A DNA stretch of 64,000 bases from Flavobacterium sediminis (GTDB lineage Bacteria; Bacteroidota; Bacteroidia; Flavobacteriales; Flavobacteriaceae), in contig NZ_CP029463.1 of NCBI RefSeq assembly GCF_003148385.1, positions 1,178,001-1,242,000 of the forward strand, written 5' to 3'. Below are positions 54,901 to 63,824 of the stretch, piece after piece. The translations under genes were made by a program, and so were the position numbers. A model generated the notes under the pieces. That model saw only the letters and a list, made by a program, of their open reading frames with translations, searched no databases and was not told the DNA's origin. The stretch's first letter is position 1. Each line of letters begins with the position of its first letter.

Positions 54901-57900
54901 AGAACGTATTCAAAGTTCCTCCGTCAAATGAATCTGAACCGGTGGTATTAAAATATTCTCCCGGATCAGTAGTCTCACAATTATCTAAATAAACAGCTGT
55001 TGAATAAGCATTAAATGTACATGTTGCTAAAACTTGTACTTGCATCGTAAACGGATCAGCACACTGGAAACTTGCATCCGGAGTAAATATATAGTCGTAG
55101 ATACCAGCCGTAGTTGCATCTATTTCTGTAACAGCCGTTCCTCCTTGTGTCCATGTACCTGTAATACCATTTGAGTCTGATGTCGGTAACGTTACATTAG
55201 GAGATCCTTGACAGATAGGTCCCGGATTTGAGAACGACGGATCTGTATCATCTAAAACTGTAATTACGACAAAGTCAGAAGTAGCACAAATTGTATTAGT
55301 ATCGTCTGTTTCTGTTGTAATTGTATATACACCAGGAGCTGTAGGAGTAAACACTACAATATTTCCTGTTGTTGTATCAAGCTCAGGAGCAGGTGACCAA
55401 TCTGTTGACCAGTTAAACACACCATTTCCTCCGGTTGCATTTAATGTGATAGATTCACCCATACATATTGTAGTATCATCTTCTACAATATTAACATTTG
55501 TTGCTGTTGAACCACCTGAACCAGCAGCTACAGATACAGAATAGTCACATATTGCACCGGCAAAACCGTCAATCATTAAATAATAAGTCACGCCAGGTGT
55601 TAAACCAGTTATATTCAAAGTATTAACCCCTGGATTCATAGAAAAGAAACACTCAATTTCGGTAACAGGTCCACTTCCACATTGAGTAGCAGTAAAGACC
55701 ATAAACTGAATACCACTACCGTTTGTACAGTTTCCTACGTTTACATCTAATGTAATTGAAGTAGACGTAGCTTGGAAAGTCAAAAATGAGTTATTTTCAA
55801 TTGACCCACAAAATGCACTTGACAATTCAGGCCAAGTATTAACTGTATACGTTCCCGAAGTATTACCACAATAACCATCTAAAGTACATACCGGAACTGC
55901 AGTAACACACTCATTCCCTGCAGGATCTGAGCCATTACATCCCGGGAAAAGCGTATTAAACGCTAACGGCCCTGTCCAATAACTTACTCCGTCTGTTGCT
56001 CCACAATCTGCTAACACATAATATTCGTAAGAAGTATTTGGATCTAAATTCTGAACCGTATAAGTTGTAGAAGTAACAGGAATAGTCGTTGATGAACTGG
56101 TTGGATATCCTGAACCTACCGGTTGCACCACAATTTGCCAACTGCTAATTGCAGGAGTATTATTATCTGTCCATGACAATGTTGCTGAGTCAGATGTAAT
56201 ATTTGTAGCTGATAAATCCGTTGGTTGCGCACACGCTGGTGGCGGACCACAGATAACTGTTGCATCCCAACCAGAATACACTACACTACTATCAGATGTA
56301 AAGTGAAATGTCAAACAACCTGAAGCTGCCGTTGAAACAAGAATCGGCGGAATGTTTGTTCCTACATAATCCCCTAATAAAGGAGCTGAAGTATTATCCC
56401 CATCATAAACTAATAGGTGATCACAACAAGATTCTGTTTGAAAAGAGTTAAATATAACCGTAACTATATCTCCCGGATTATCAGGACAAATAGTCGTTAT
56501 TACATTCTCATTATTTGAATAATTCCCTCCGGTTCCTCCTGAATCAGTAAATGAATCTCCTCCACAATAATCCTTAGTTGTCGCAAAGTTTTGAGGTCCT
56601 GACCAAAAACTCGGATCAGGAGTTGTTGTTGCATCACAGATTGCATTGATATAAACTTCATATTCTGTATCTGAATTCAATCCTGAGAAATTGTAAGAAG
56701 TACTATTTACAGTTGCTGTTATCGTTGTAGTTGCATCCGGATAACCTGTACCTGCCGGTTGAATAACAATATTCCATTCTGATGCATTGCCGGAAGTGTT
56801 ATCCGTCCATGTAATTAACCCTGAATCAGCGTTAACACCTGATACTGTAATATTTGTCGGTTGAGGACAAGTAGGCGGTGTACATGCCGCTACACTTTGA
56901 AACAAAATAGAGTTCTGAAGATTAGTCCCAGGAGCATGAGTAAACTCAGTAGTTCCTGTAGAAGGGTTTTGAATTTCAATACCCACCTGAGTTGGACTTG
57001 TCCCACCACTATTCCAGAAAAGCTGATAAGGCTGCCCTTGACATAATGGGACTCCAACTGTAACCGGTCCACCACCAGAAGTAAATGTAGAACCTATCGT
57101 TGCTACATCAACACCATTTTGAGAAATGGTCATAGTATTTCCTTGCCAACCATTCCCTCCTGAATCAGTCATAATAAAATTAAACACACACTGATTCGCT
57201 ATCGGACATAATGCCGTTGTAAAAGTATATGGATCAGTCGTCCAATCACTATAATTTTCTCCCCCACAGTCTGCTCTTACATAATAATCATAAGTTGTTC
57301 CTGCTACGAGACCCGTTAGTAGATAATTATTACCGGTAATATTTGTAATAACCGTACCTGTACCCGGAGCAAATCCGGTAATACCGTATTCTATTTCATA
57401 AATAGGAGCTCCTGAAGTCCAGCTAAGGTCTGCAGAAGTATCAGAAATGGAACCCGCGGTTAAAGCGGTTACCGGATCACATTTAGAATCAACATAAACA
57501 TTATCCACCAACCATCTATCTCCGTTGTCCGTCTCCATAACGAAAGCGATGTAGACATTTTGACCTATATAAGCTGCTAGGTCAACTACTTTCTGTTCGT
57601 AAACGCTAAAGTTAGCCACCAAATCACTTTCTGTCCATGTCTGAACAATCGTAAAATCAGTAGCTGTTGTTTGGGTCGCAGTAGAGACCCTGATAGTATA
57701 AATACTACCATAGTTAGCGGCTTGGGTTTTTCTTGTAAAGAAACGCAATTGCCCGTCTGCCGGCACTGCTACCTGCGGAGTTACCAACCAGTCTAATGCA
57801 GTTGTCCCGTCTGTAACATTCTCTTTGTTAAGAAAAGCAGCTCTTGACCCGGCATACACAGCAGATGTTGTCGGCTGCCAAGTTTGAGCCAATCCAATTC

Positions 57901-58045
57901 CATTGTCAAAAATCTTCCAAGTACCTGATCCTAAACTCCAGTCTCCTGCAGCAGGCGTACTTGTTCCTTCAAATCCTTCAAACAAGACCTGACCTGAAGA
58001 AAACAAGAAACTTAATGACATGAAAAAAAGTAAAAGTTTTTTCAT
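51998..58045 (-). CDS. Giant T9SS type B surface adhesin with FN3, CUB-like and lamin-tail-like domains
   Basis: 2015-aa secreted protein. Signal peptide (1-18), a choice-of-anchor/cleaved-adhesin-type jellyroll (about 22-190, FEGFEGTSTPAAGDWS), FN3-like domains (about 190-275, 395-490, 610-705) with the pattern SxxxxLSWTDN, a CUB-like segment (about 490-605), Pro/Asp-rich Ig-like domains through 1480, a lamin-tail-like domain (about 1480-1600), two near-identical 76-aa units (about 1715-1860), and the gliding-motility type-B C-terminal domain (GISPNGDGLNDEWDLTSF, about 1930-2015). Such proteins are displayed on the surface, often with a PorP/SprF partner, as here. Possibly a motility or attachment adhesin. 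Confidence 0.9.
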   Translation of the reverse strand: MKKLLLFFMSLSFLFSSGQVLFEGFEGTSTPAAGDWSLGSGTWKIFDNGIGLAQTWQPTTSAVYAGSRAAFLNKENVTDGTTALDWLVTPQVAVPADGQLRFFTRKTQAANYGSIYTIRVSTATQTTATDFTIVQTWTESDLVANFSVYEQKVVDLAAYIGQNVYIAFVMETDNGDRWLVDNVYVDSKCDPVTALTAGSISDTSADLSWTSGAPIYEIEYGITGFAPGTGTVITNITGNNYLLTGLVAGTTYDYYVRADCGGENYSDWTTDPYTFTTALCPIANQCVFNFIMTDSGGNGWQGNTMTISQNGVDVATIGSTFTSGGGPVTVGVPLCQGQPYQLFWNSGGTSPTQVGIEIQNPSTGTTEFTHAPGTNLQNSILFQSVAACTPPTCPQPTNITVSGVNADSGLITWTDNTSGNASEWNIVIQPAGTGYPDATTTITATVNSTSYNFSGLNSDTEYEVYINAICDATTTPDPSFWSGPQNFATTKDYCGGDSFTDSGGTGGNYSNNENVITTICPDNPGDIVTVIFNSFQTESCCDHLLVYDGDNTSAPLLGDYVGTNIPPILVSTAASGCLTFHFTSDSSVVYSGWDATVICGPPPACAQPTDLSATNITSDSATLSWTDNNTPAISSWQIVVQPVGSGYPTSSSTTIPVTSTTYTVQNLDPNTSYEYYVLADCGATDGVSYWTGPLAFNTLFPGCNGSDPAGNECVTAVPVCTLDGYCGNTSGTYTVNTWPELSSAFCGSIENNSFLTFQATSTSITLDVNVGNCTNGSGIQFMVFTATQCGSGPVTEIECFFSMNPGVNTLNITGLTPGVTYYLMIDGFAGAICDYSVSVAAGSGGSTATNVNIVEDDTTICMGESITLNATGGNGVFNWSTDWSPAPELDTTTGNIVVFTPTAPGVYTITTETDDTNTICATSDFVVITVLDDTDPSFSNPGPICQGSPNVTLPTSDSNGITGTWTQGGTAVTEIDATTAGIYDYIFTPDASFQCADPFTMQVQVLATCTFNAYSTAVYLDNCETTDPGEYFNTTGSDSFDGGTLNTFSNNDLGTYVQNSGNLVLKGGALKSFKTATSNVCGGNMYYRVYEASATPGTFTTIPFAYVEDCGAGNTFTSGAVCNPGDQIWAELSQAIDLTTNAPGDYYLEVYYDLVGDNNDPTQCDDTILVDNAGNNFVASFSIQNTPSFTQQNEECNSSNAVITIAGFNPGDVYAVTYQDDTTVVGPVNYTATSNGDIIITGLDAGTYSDFSFVINGCTISDPTPIVITNFAPVVTQVTSNDPICYGEDAVFTVVATPNFNIRYTINGGAPQTIGVDNTGITTITIPAPAVGTVDLALTNIFNTVCDVTVFDTSSVTVNPLPTASISAASPYTCLGTDAIFNITGTADAEVNYSVNGGATQMLTLDATGNYVLNITSTTNLEVVLLDVTNPTTNCTNTIAGQVATVAIVSVPDVTLDEVVQPTCDVQEGTITIAEPLISQLNYPGNLFISEVTDASNNGSSQVKLNYIEIYNGTGAPVDLSNYKVKVDANVDCEITLSGMLANDDLIVVKYGTATPIAGVAYDFEFTGCTGDINNNDMVLLTDLNDVVIDVWGQLTYFTPGNQVGYNYKRNTLGTTLPSPIWDPADWTVTDWTSYATDDYSDVGIYTLFVASYEYILSDGTNSTTITVPDPNDLSQLPTFTNVTPGTYTVTAYDTAVGCYSASLSVTIDPAPAAVQATFDPVTLCLGDINNIALPTTSLEGYTGQWTYGGTAVTDIDTSVAGTFTYDFTPDAGQCATAGTLAVTITDAAPATFNPVTLCLDDVNAANIALPATSLEGYTGQWTYGGTAVTNIDTSVAGTFTYDFTPDGGQCAAQGTLDVTISDKLNVSFESVEICANAALEFPVESYEGYSLTGTWNPSEIATSIGTYTYTFTPDDVCYAQGTFVVDVIACEIPKGISPNGDGLNDEWDLTSFNVTKVEIFNRYGLKVYSKSGYTDEWHGQSDNGNDLPSATYYYVVEFNDMPTRTGWVYINREE
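52489..52895 (-). repeat. Tandem 228-bp repeat within the adhesin gene
   Basis: Two copies spaced 228 bp (76 codons) share, for example, an uninterrupted 34-nt identical block (52578-52611 and 52806-52839) covering LEGYTGQWTYGGTAV. A third, much more diverged unit lies toward the 3' end (about 52260-52430) and a fourth near 55080-55200. High DNA identity of two units suggests recent duplication or gene conversion. Confidence 0.8.
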
Positions 58046-58080
58046 TATGTTAATTTTTTGTTATGGTTTGATTAATTTGC

Positions 58081-58088
58081 CAAATTTA
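58081..58088 (-). promoter_or_regulatory. -7 box of the adhesin operon
   Basis: TAAATTTG on the minus strand, an exact TAnnTTTG, 35 nt before the adhesin ATG; its -33 partner is not clear. Confidence 0.5.
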
Positions 58089-58172
58089 ACAATTTAAAAC
58101 AACTAATAAATATTCTTTCTAAAAATTAACATTTACCTAAAATTTTGTTATATAACCAATTTATTATTTAGT

Positions 58173-58180
58173 TATTTTTG
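58173..58180 (+). promoter_or_regulatory. -7 box of the lpxH gene
   Basis: TATTTTTG, an exact TAnnTTTG, 29 nt before the TTG start at 58209, in a divergent promoter region with the adhesin. Confidence 0.5.
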
Positions 58181-58208
58181 CAAAGTCTCTAATAAAAATC
58201 AATAAAAG

Positions 58209-58955
58209 TTGAATAAAAATAAAAAAGTATTTTTCGCTTCTGACCAGCACTTCGGAGCCCCTACACCTGAGAGAAGTTTTCCACGCGAACAAAAATTTGT
58301 AAAATGGTTGGATGAAGTAAAAGAAGAAGCCGAAGCTATTTTCCTTTTAGGCGACTTATTTGATTTTTGGTTTGAATACAAAACAGTTGTTCCTAAAGGC
58401 TTTATAAGAGTATTAGGTAAACTGGCTGAGATCCGGGATTCCGGAATACCTATTTATTTCTTTGTAGGCAATCACGACCTTTGGATGTTTGATTACTTTG
58501 AAAAAGAGCTCAATATTCCCGTATACCACGACAATCAAGAATTTACTTTTAACGGTAAAACGTTTTTAATCGGTCATGGTGACGGAAAGGGCCCTGGTGA
58601 TCTTGGTTACAAACGCATGAAAAAAGTTTTTACCAACCCTTTCTCAAAATGGCTGTTTCGTTGGTTACACCCTGATTTGGGAGTACGATTAGCACAATAT
58701 CTTTCTGTGAAGAACAAATTGATATCCGGAGAAGAAGACGTAAAGTTCTTAGGAGAAGAAAACGAATGGTTAGTTCAATATACTAAGAGAAAATTAGAAA
58801 CCAAACATTACGATTATTTTGTTTTTGGTCACCGCCACCTACCATTAGTGATTAATGTTGGCAAAAACTCACAATATATCAATTTAGGAGACTGGATCAG
58901 TTATTTTACCTATGGCGTTTTTGACGGCGAAAAGTTTGAACTGAAAAAATATTAG
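58209..58955 (+). CDS. lpxH: UDP-2,3-diacylglucosamine diphosphatase LpxH-like
   Basis: 248-aa metallophosphoesterase that hydrolyses UDP-2,3-diacylglucosamine to lipid X and UMP, the step before LpxB. Metal motifs in order: ASDQHFG (residues 10-16), LLGDLFDFWFEY, FVGNHDLWMF, IGHGDGKGPGD and FGHRHLP. The GKGPGDLGYK segment is typical of LpxH. TTG start at 58209 (MNKNKKVFFASDQHFG). It is convergent with, and overlaps by 4 bp, the following MFS gene. Confidence 0.92.
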   Translation: MNKNKKVFFASDQHFGAPTPERSFPREQKFVKWLDEVKEEAEAIFLLGDLFDFWFEYKTVVPKGFIRVLGKLAEIRDSGIPIYFFVGNHDLWMFDYFEKELNIPVYHDNQEFTFNGKTFLIGHGDGKGPGDLGYKRMKKVFTNPFSKWLFRWLHPDLGVRLAQYLSVKNKLISGEEDVKFLGEENEWLVQYTKRKLETKHYDYFVFGHRHLPLVINVGKNSQYINLGDWISYFTYGVFDGEKFELKKY

Positions 58956-60214
58956 AGATTTTCCATATCCTTCTCTATATCTAACTCTCTGAATTTGGGT
59001 GAAACAACTGCCGTACCTGTAACAACCACTAAAGTCATAATTCCGCCGAAAACAACAGCATTCACAACTCCTCCCATTAATTTTGAAGTAAACCCACTTT
59101 CAAAAGCGCCTAATTCATTAGATGATCCGACAAAAATAGAGTTCACAGACGAAACCCTGCCGCGCATGTGATCCGGAGTATATATCTGCAGGATTGTTTG
59201 ACGAATAACCACTGAAATTCCGTCTGTCACTCCGCTTAAAAACAAGGCAAAAACCGACAGCCAAAAATTAGTTGACAATCCGAAAACAATAATACAGATC
59301 CCGAAACCAAAAACAGCCGTCAATAATTTTTTTCCTGCTTGTCGGTGTAACGGTAAAGATGTGGCGATCAACATAGTCAGCAAACTTCCCACTGCAGGTG
59401 CTGCTCTTAAAATTCCGAACCCTTGCGAACCTACCTTTAATATATCTTGTGCAAAAACCGGAAGTAGTGCTACAGCACCGCCAAACAAAACAGCAAACAT
59501 GTCGAGTGCCATAGCGTTAAGAACTGTTTTGTGCGTGAACACAAAATCCAATCCTTCTTTTAAACTTTTCAACATCGGTTCGCCCAGTTTCTGATTCAAA
59601 ATAGGCTTTCTTTCCACCTGAAACAAAGCTCCGATTGCTATTAAAATACTAAATACTACAAAAACCAATGACCAAAAAACCCCGATCCAACCAATAGCAA
59701 AACCTGCAATTGCAGGACCAAAAACTGCTGATATTTGCCACGTTGAACTACTCCAGGTCGCTGCATTCGGATATTCTTTCTTAGGAACTATCAAACCTAG
59801 TAAACTAAAAACAGACGGAATAATAAAAGCTCTTACAATTCCTCCTAAAAACACTAACCCGTAAATGGTCCACAATACTATTTTTTCATCCAGATGTTCT
59901 GTAAATTCAGAATACACTAATAAACACAACATAGAACTAATAGATACCAAAGCCGCCAAACATTTCAATAACAAGCCTCGTTTTTCATTTTGATCTACTA
60001 TATGTCCTGCAAACAAAGCCATACTCACAGCCGGAATCACCTCCATTAAACCGATCAATCCTAATGAAAAAGGATCTTTAGTTATACTGTAAACTTCCCA
60101 TTCCACTAAAACAAATTGCATAGACCAAGCCAAAACCAAGGCTAAACGCATTAAAATAAACCAACGGAATTCTTTTATCCGCAAGGATGAAAACGGATCT
60201 TTTTTAGGCTTCAT
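58952..60214 (-). CDS. MFS transporter of the MFS_3/EntS-like type
   Basis: 420-aa transporter with about 12 helices; the N-terminal FRWFILMRLALVLAWSMQFV and LMEVIPAVSMALFAGHIVDQ segments match the MFS_3 family (enterobactin exporter EntS-like and related drug/peptide exporters). Substrate not determinable. Its ATG lies 11 bp inside the 3' end of recJ (60204-60214), so the two are translationally coupled. Its stop overlaps the convergent lpxH end. Confidence 0.85.
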   Translation of the reverse strand: MKPKKDPFSSLRIKEFRWFILMRLALVLAWSMQFVLVEWEVYSITKDPFSLGLIGLMEVIPAVSMALFAGHIVDQNEKRGLLLKCLAALVSISSMLCLLVYSEFTEHLDEKIVLWTIYGLVFLGGIVRAFIIPSVFSLLGLIVPKKEYPNAATWSSSTWQISAVFGPAIAGFAIGWIGVFWSLVFVVFSILIAIGALFQVERKPILNQKLGEPMLKSLKEGLDFVFTHKTVLNAMALDMFAVLFGGAVALLPVFAQDILKVGSQGFGILRAAPAVGSLLTMLIATSLPLHRQAGKKLLTAVFGFGICIIVFGLSTNFWLSVFALFLSGVTDGISVVIRQTILQIYTPDHMRGRVSSVNSIFVGSSNELGAFESGFTSKLMGGVVNAVVFGGIMTLVVVTGTAVVSPKFRELDIEKDMENL

Positions 60215-61901
60215 TCTGTATATCTCTTATTTGTAATTGAATGGAAACGACATCTTTCCATTCGTTTTCTTCTATAGAAAAAACTATGTCAAATGATTTT
60301 CTATTGCTTACATTATCTAATTTATTCCCCAAACCGAAACCCACTGCCCCAAAGCCTGTAGAATCTCCCTGTTTCAGATATAATTTCAAATGCTCATGTT
60401 CAGCTCCGATAGTTTTTGCATAACCTGAATCTATAACATTGTATGCTACAAAAACCGGTGTCATATTCTGCGGTCCGAAAGGTTCAAATTGTTTTAAAAT
60501 CCGAACAAGTTTAGGCGTTATTTCATTTAATTCTATTTCAGCATCAATTGAAACCTCAGGTGTCAAAATCTCAGGCTGAATTGTAGCTTTAACTTCTTTT
60601 TCAAAAGCTTCCTTAAACTTTTTATAATTCTCTTCTAAAAGCGTCATTCCGGCAGCATACATGTGCCCGCCGAATTGTTCCAGATATTCAGAACAAGCCT
60701 CCAGCGCATTATATACATCAAACCCCTGCACGGAACGTGCAGATGCCGCTAATTTAGTTCCACTCTTTGTAAAAACTATAGTCGGACGATAATAATTCTC
60801 CACCAATCTCGAGGCTACTATTCCTATTACACCTTTATGCCAATCTTCCTGATACACTACCGTACTGAAATTTTCGCCCTCCTCATTTTTTTCGATCTGA
60901 AGCAAAGCTTCCTGCGTAATTTGTTTGTCCAGATCTTTTCTATCAGCATTGAACAACTCAATTTCAGAAGCGAACTCAACGGCTTGCTCCAAATTAAACT
61001 CTGTTAGTAATCGAACAGCATAATCTCCGTGTTTAATTCGTCCTGCTGCATTAATTCGTGGCGCTATGTAAAACACCACATCAGAAATGGTTAATTGCTT
61101 TTTCTTCAGATTTTGAATCAAAGCCTTGATCCCGGGTCTCGGATCCCTATTAATAACTTCCAAACCAAATTTAGCCAGAACTCTGTTTTCTCCGGTTATC
61201 GGAACGATATCGGCCGCAATGGCTGTTGCTACTAAATCCAGATATGAAACTAAATCATCTATTGTTTGATCTCGATTTATTCCTAAGGCCTGAATCAATT
61301 TAAACCCAACTCCGCAACCACACAATTCATCATAAGGATACGAACAATCTTTTCGTTTCGGATCCAAAACCGCAATGGCTTCCGGTAAAATTTCTCCCGG
61401 ACGGTGGTGATCGCAGATTACAAAATCAATCCCTTTGTCTTTTGCATATTGTACATGCTCAACAGACTTGATCCCACAATCTAATGCAATAATTAAGGAG
61501 AAATCATTATCATCAGCAAAGTCAATTCCCTGAAAAGAGACACCGTAACCTTCAGTATATCGATCGGGAATATAAGTTGCAATATTAGGTGTAATCGTTT
61601 TTAAATAAGAAGAAACCAGAGAAACAGCAGTAGTACCATCGACATCATAATCTCCGAAAACTAAAATATTTTCTCCGTTTACAATAGCACTTTCAATCCG
61701 ATTCACCGCTTTATCCATATCCTTCATCAAGTACGGATCGTGCAAATCTTCTAAAGTCGGGCGGAAAAATTCTTTGGCTTGCTCAAAGGTTTCAATTCCC
61801 CTTTGAACCAATAAAGTGGCAATAATTTCATCTACTTGCAACGCTTGTTGTAAGGCTTGTACTTTTTCTTTTTGTGGCTTTGATTTAAAATTCCAACGCA
61901 T
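60204..61901 (-). CDS. recJ: Single-stranded-DNA-specific exonuclease RecJ
   Basis: 565-aa DHH/DHHA1 phosphoesterase acting 5'->3' on ssDNA in recombination and repair. Motifs: FGDYDVDGTTAVSLV (about residues 79-93), ALDCGI, the DHH motif FVICDHHRPGE, DLVATAIAADIVPI, and the DHHA1 GGHMYAAGMTLLEE; a C-terminal OB-fold segment follows. Normal length. First gene of a two-gene unit with the overlapping MFS gene. Confidence 0.95.
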   Translation of the reverse strand: MRWNFKSKPQKEKVQALQQALQVDEIIATLLVQRGIETFEQAKEFFRPTLEDLHDPYLMKDMDKAVNRIESAIVNGENILVFGDYDVDGTTAVSLVSSYLKTITPNIATYIPDRYTEGYGVSFQGIDFADDNDFSLIIALDCGIKSVEHVQYAKDKGIDFVICDHHRPGEILPEAIAVLDPKRKDCSYPYDELCGCGVGFKLIQALGINRDQTIDDLVSYLDLVATAIAADIVPITGENRVLAKFGLEVINRDPRPGIKALIQNLKKKQLTISDVVFYIAPRINAAGRIKHGDYAVRLLTEFNLEQAVEFASEIELFNADRKDLDKQITQEALLQIEKNEEGENFSTVVYQEDWHKGVIGIVASRLVENYYRPTIVFTKSGTKLAASARSVQGFDVYNALEACSEYLEQFGGHMYAAGMTLLEENYKKFKEAFEKEVKATIQPEILTPEVSIDAEIELNEITPKLVRILKQFEPFGPQNMTPVFVAYNVIDSGYAKTIGAEHEHLKLYLKQGDSTGFGAVGFGLGNKLDNVSNRKSFDIVFSIEENEWKDVVSIQLQIRDIQNEA

Positions 61902-61953
61902 ATTAAATTACATTTTAATGATTTGAATAATTGATTTTGGCATGTACGAAATA

Positions 61954-61961
61954 CAAATGTA
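61954..61961 (-). promoter_or_regulatory. -7 box of the recJ-MFS unit
   Basis: TACATTTG on the minus strand, an exact TAnnTTTG, 53 nt before recJ ATG, in a divergent region with adenine deaminase. Confidence 0.5.
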
Positions 61962-62025
61962 AACAGAAATGTCGAATTAAAATTATTGTTTTTAGCGTTG
62001 GTCTTATTTTTTATTTAATTTTGAA

Positions 62026-62033
62026 AAAGATCT
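62026..62033 (+). promoter_or_regulatory. -7 box of the adenine deaminase gene
   Basis: TAATTTTG, an exact TAnnTTTG, 17 nt before ATG 62051. It supports the downstream start rather than the frame's earlier Met at 61931, which lies upstream of this box. Confidence 0.55.
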
Positions 62034-62050
62034 GTTTAAAACCCATTAAA

Positions 62051-63673
62051 ATGCAAATTCAAGGACAAATCGTTGACATTTTCAATAAGAGAATCTTTCC
62101 CGGAGAAATCACCGTAGAAAACGGAAAAATTAAATCCGTCATAGAAAAAGAACACAATGTGAAACATTACATCATGCCCGGATTTATTGATGCACACATT
62201 CATATTGAAAGCTCTATGTTAGTTCCGTCAGAATTTGCTAAAATTGCCGTTTTACACGGAACTGTAGGCACTATTTCCGATCCGCATGAAATCGCTAATG
62301 TTTTAGGCGCTGAAGGTGTTTTTTTCATGATCGAGAACAGTAAAAAAGTTCCGCTGAAATTTCATTTCGGAGCTCCGTCGTGTGTACCGGCTACTTCTTT
62401 TGAAACCGCTGGTGCTGTAATTGATTCAGAAGGCATTAAAGAACTTTTAGCCTCTCCCGACATTCATTATTTAGCTGAAATGATGAATTACCCCGGAGTA
62501 CTTCATGAAGACGAAGAAGTTATGAAAAAGATTGCTTGGGCAAAGCATTTCGACAAACCTGTTGACGGTCACGCACCCGGTTTACGAGGTGATGCTGTAA
62601 AAAAATATATTTCAGCAGGAATAACTACCGATCACGAATGTTTTACGTATGACGAAGCTGCCGAAAAATTATCCTTAGGCATGAAAGTCATCATTCGCGA
62701 AGGAAGTGCCGCTAAAAACTTTGAAGCATTAATCGATTTGCTTCCTGAACATTATGAAAATATGATGTTTTGTTCGGACGACAAACACCCTGACGATTTA
62801 ATTGTAAGTCATATTAATGCTCTTTGTGCCAGAGCTGTTACCAAAGGAATAGACCTTTTTAAAATATTACAAGTCGCTTGTATCAATCCGGTGAAGCATT
62901 ACAACATGAACGTAGGATTATTACAAGAAAATGATCCGGCAGATTTTATTGTCGTAAAAGATTTGGCTCAATTTGAAGTACTTCAAACCTATTTAAACGG
63001 TAAACTAATCGCTGAAAATGGCAAATCGTTTATTCCGGAAATTTCTTTTGAAACACCAAATAATTTCAACACTTCTCTTAAAAATATAAGTGATTTTGAA
63101 GTATTGAGTCCAGCAAATAAAATCAGAGTTATTGAAGCTTTAGAAGGACAATTGATTACCAATGAAATCCATCATACTTCTCTAACACAAGATGGGAATT
63201 TGATTTCCAACACTACTGATGATATTTTAAAGATGACGGTTGTTAACCGTTATCAGGACGCAAGACCGGCTATCGCTTTTATTAAGAATTTCGGGCTAAA
63301 AGAAGGCGCCATTGCAAGTTCGGTAGCACACGATTGCCACAATATTGTAGCAGTAGGAACTTCTGACGAAGAAATTTGTAAAGCGGTTAATCTATTAATT
63401 GAAAACAAAGGTGGTGTTTGCGCTGTAAATGGTTCGGAACAGAAAGTTTTACCTTTACCTGTTGCCGGAATTATCAGTGATAAAGATGGTTGGGAAACCG
63501 GAAAATTATATCAGGAAATTGACCAAATGGCAAAAACATTGGGAAGCTCGTTAAAAGCGCCATTTATGACGCTTTCGTTTATGGCTTTATTGGTCATTCC
63601 TGATTTAAAACTTTCTGATAAAGGATTGTTTAGCGGTAATACATTCTCTTTTGTGGATTTGGAAGTGGAGTAA
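62051..63673 (+). CDS. ade: Adenine deaminase (amidohydrolase)
   Basis: 540-aa purine salvage enzyme converting adenine to hypoxanthine. Amidohydrolase metal motifs: [16 protein letters not shown] (about residues 41-56), [36 protein letters not shown] and [10 protein letters not shown]. The C-terminal domain (about 365-540) has [19 protein letters not shown] and [13 protein letters not shown] typical of Ade. Start at 62051 ([10 protein letters not shown]) matches the usual urease-alpha-like N-terminal strand; a frame from 61931 would run through the promoter. Confidence 0.94.
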   Translation: MQIQGQIVDIFNKRIFPGEITVENGKIKSVIEKEHNVKHYIMPGFIDAHIHIESSMLVPSEFAKIAVLHGTVGTISDPHEIANVLGAEGVFFMIENSKKVPLKFHFGAPSCVPATSFETAGAVIDSEGIKELLASPDIHYLAEMMNYPGVLHEDEEVMKKIAWAKHFDKPVDGHAPGLRGDAVKKYISAGITTDHECFTYDEAAEKLSLGMKVIIREGSAAKNFEALIDLLPEHYENMMFCSDDKHPDDLIVSHINALCARAVTKGIDLFKILQVACINPVKHYNMNVGLLQENDPADFIVVKDLAQFEVLQTYLNGKLIAENGKSFIPEISFETPNNFNTSLKNISDFEVLSPANKIRVIEALEGQLITNEIHHTSLTQDGNLISNTTDDILKMTVVNRYQDARPAIAFIKNFGLKEGAIASSVAHDCHNIVAVGTSDEEICKAVNLLIENKGGVCAVNGSEQKVLPLPVAGIISDKDGWETGKLYQEIDQMAKTLGSSLKAPFMTLSFMALLVIPDLKLSDKGLFSGNTFSFVDLEVE

Positions 63674-63688
63674 ATTAATGCCAGACCT

Positions 63689-63817
63689 GTCATTTCGAAC
63701 GTAGTGAGAAACATAAGTTCAGCGTAGCTAAATCACATAACGAAATCAATATTAAATCATCATTTTGAATAAGCTTCAACTTTGATTATGTGATTTCTCC
63801 CTTTGGTCAAAATGACA
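63689..63817. repeat. Flavobacterial intergenic inverted-repeat element (GTCATTTCGA type)
   Basis: A 129-nt palindromic element after ade: outer arms TGTCATTT / AAATGACA and inner arms AAATCACATAA (63730-63740) / TTATGTGATTT (63786-63796). The TTTCGAACGTAGTGAGAAA stretch is the type of dispersed repeat common in flavobacterial intergenic regions. It sits between two convergent genes and may act as a transcript end. Confidence 0.7.
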
Positions 63818-63824
63818 ACTTGGT

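Noticed and set aside
61931..62050. 120-nt N-terminal extension of adenine deaminase
   Set aside because: It runs through the -7 box at 62026-62033 and has no amidohydrolase similarity.
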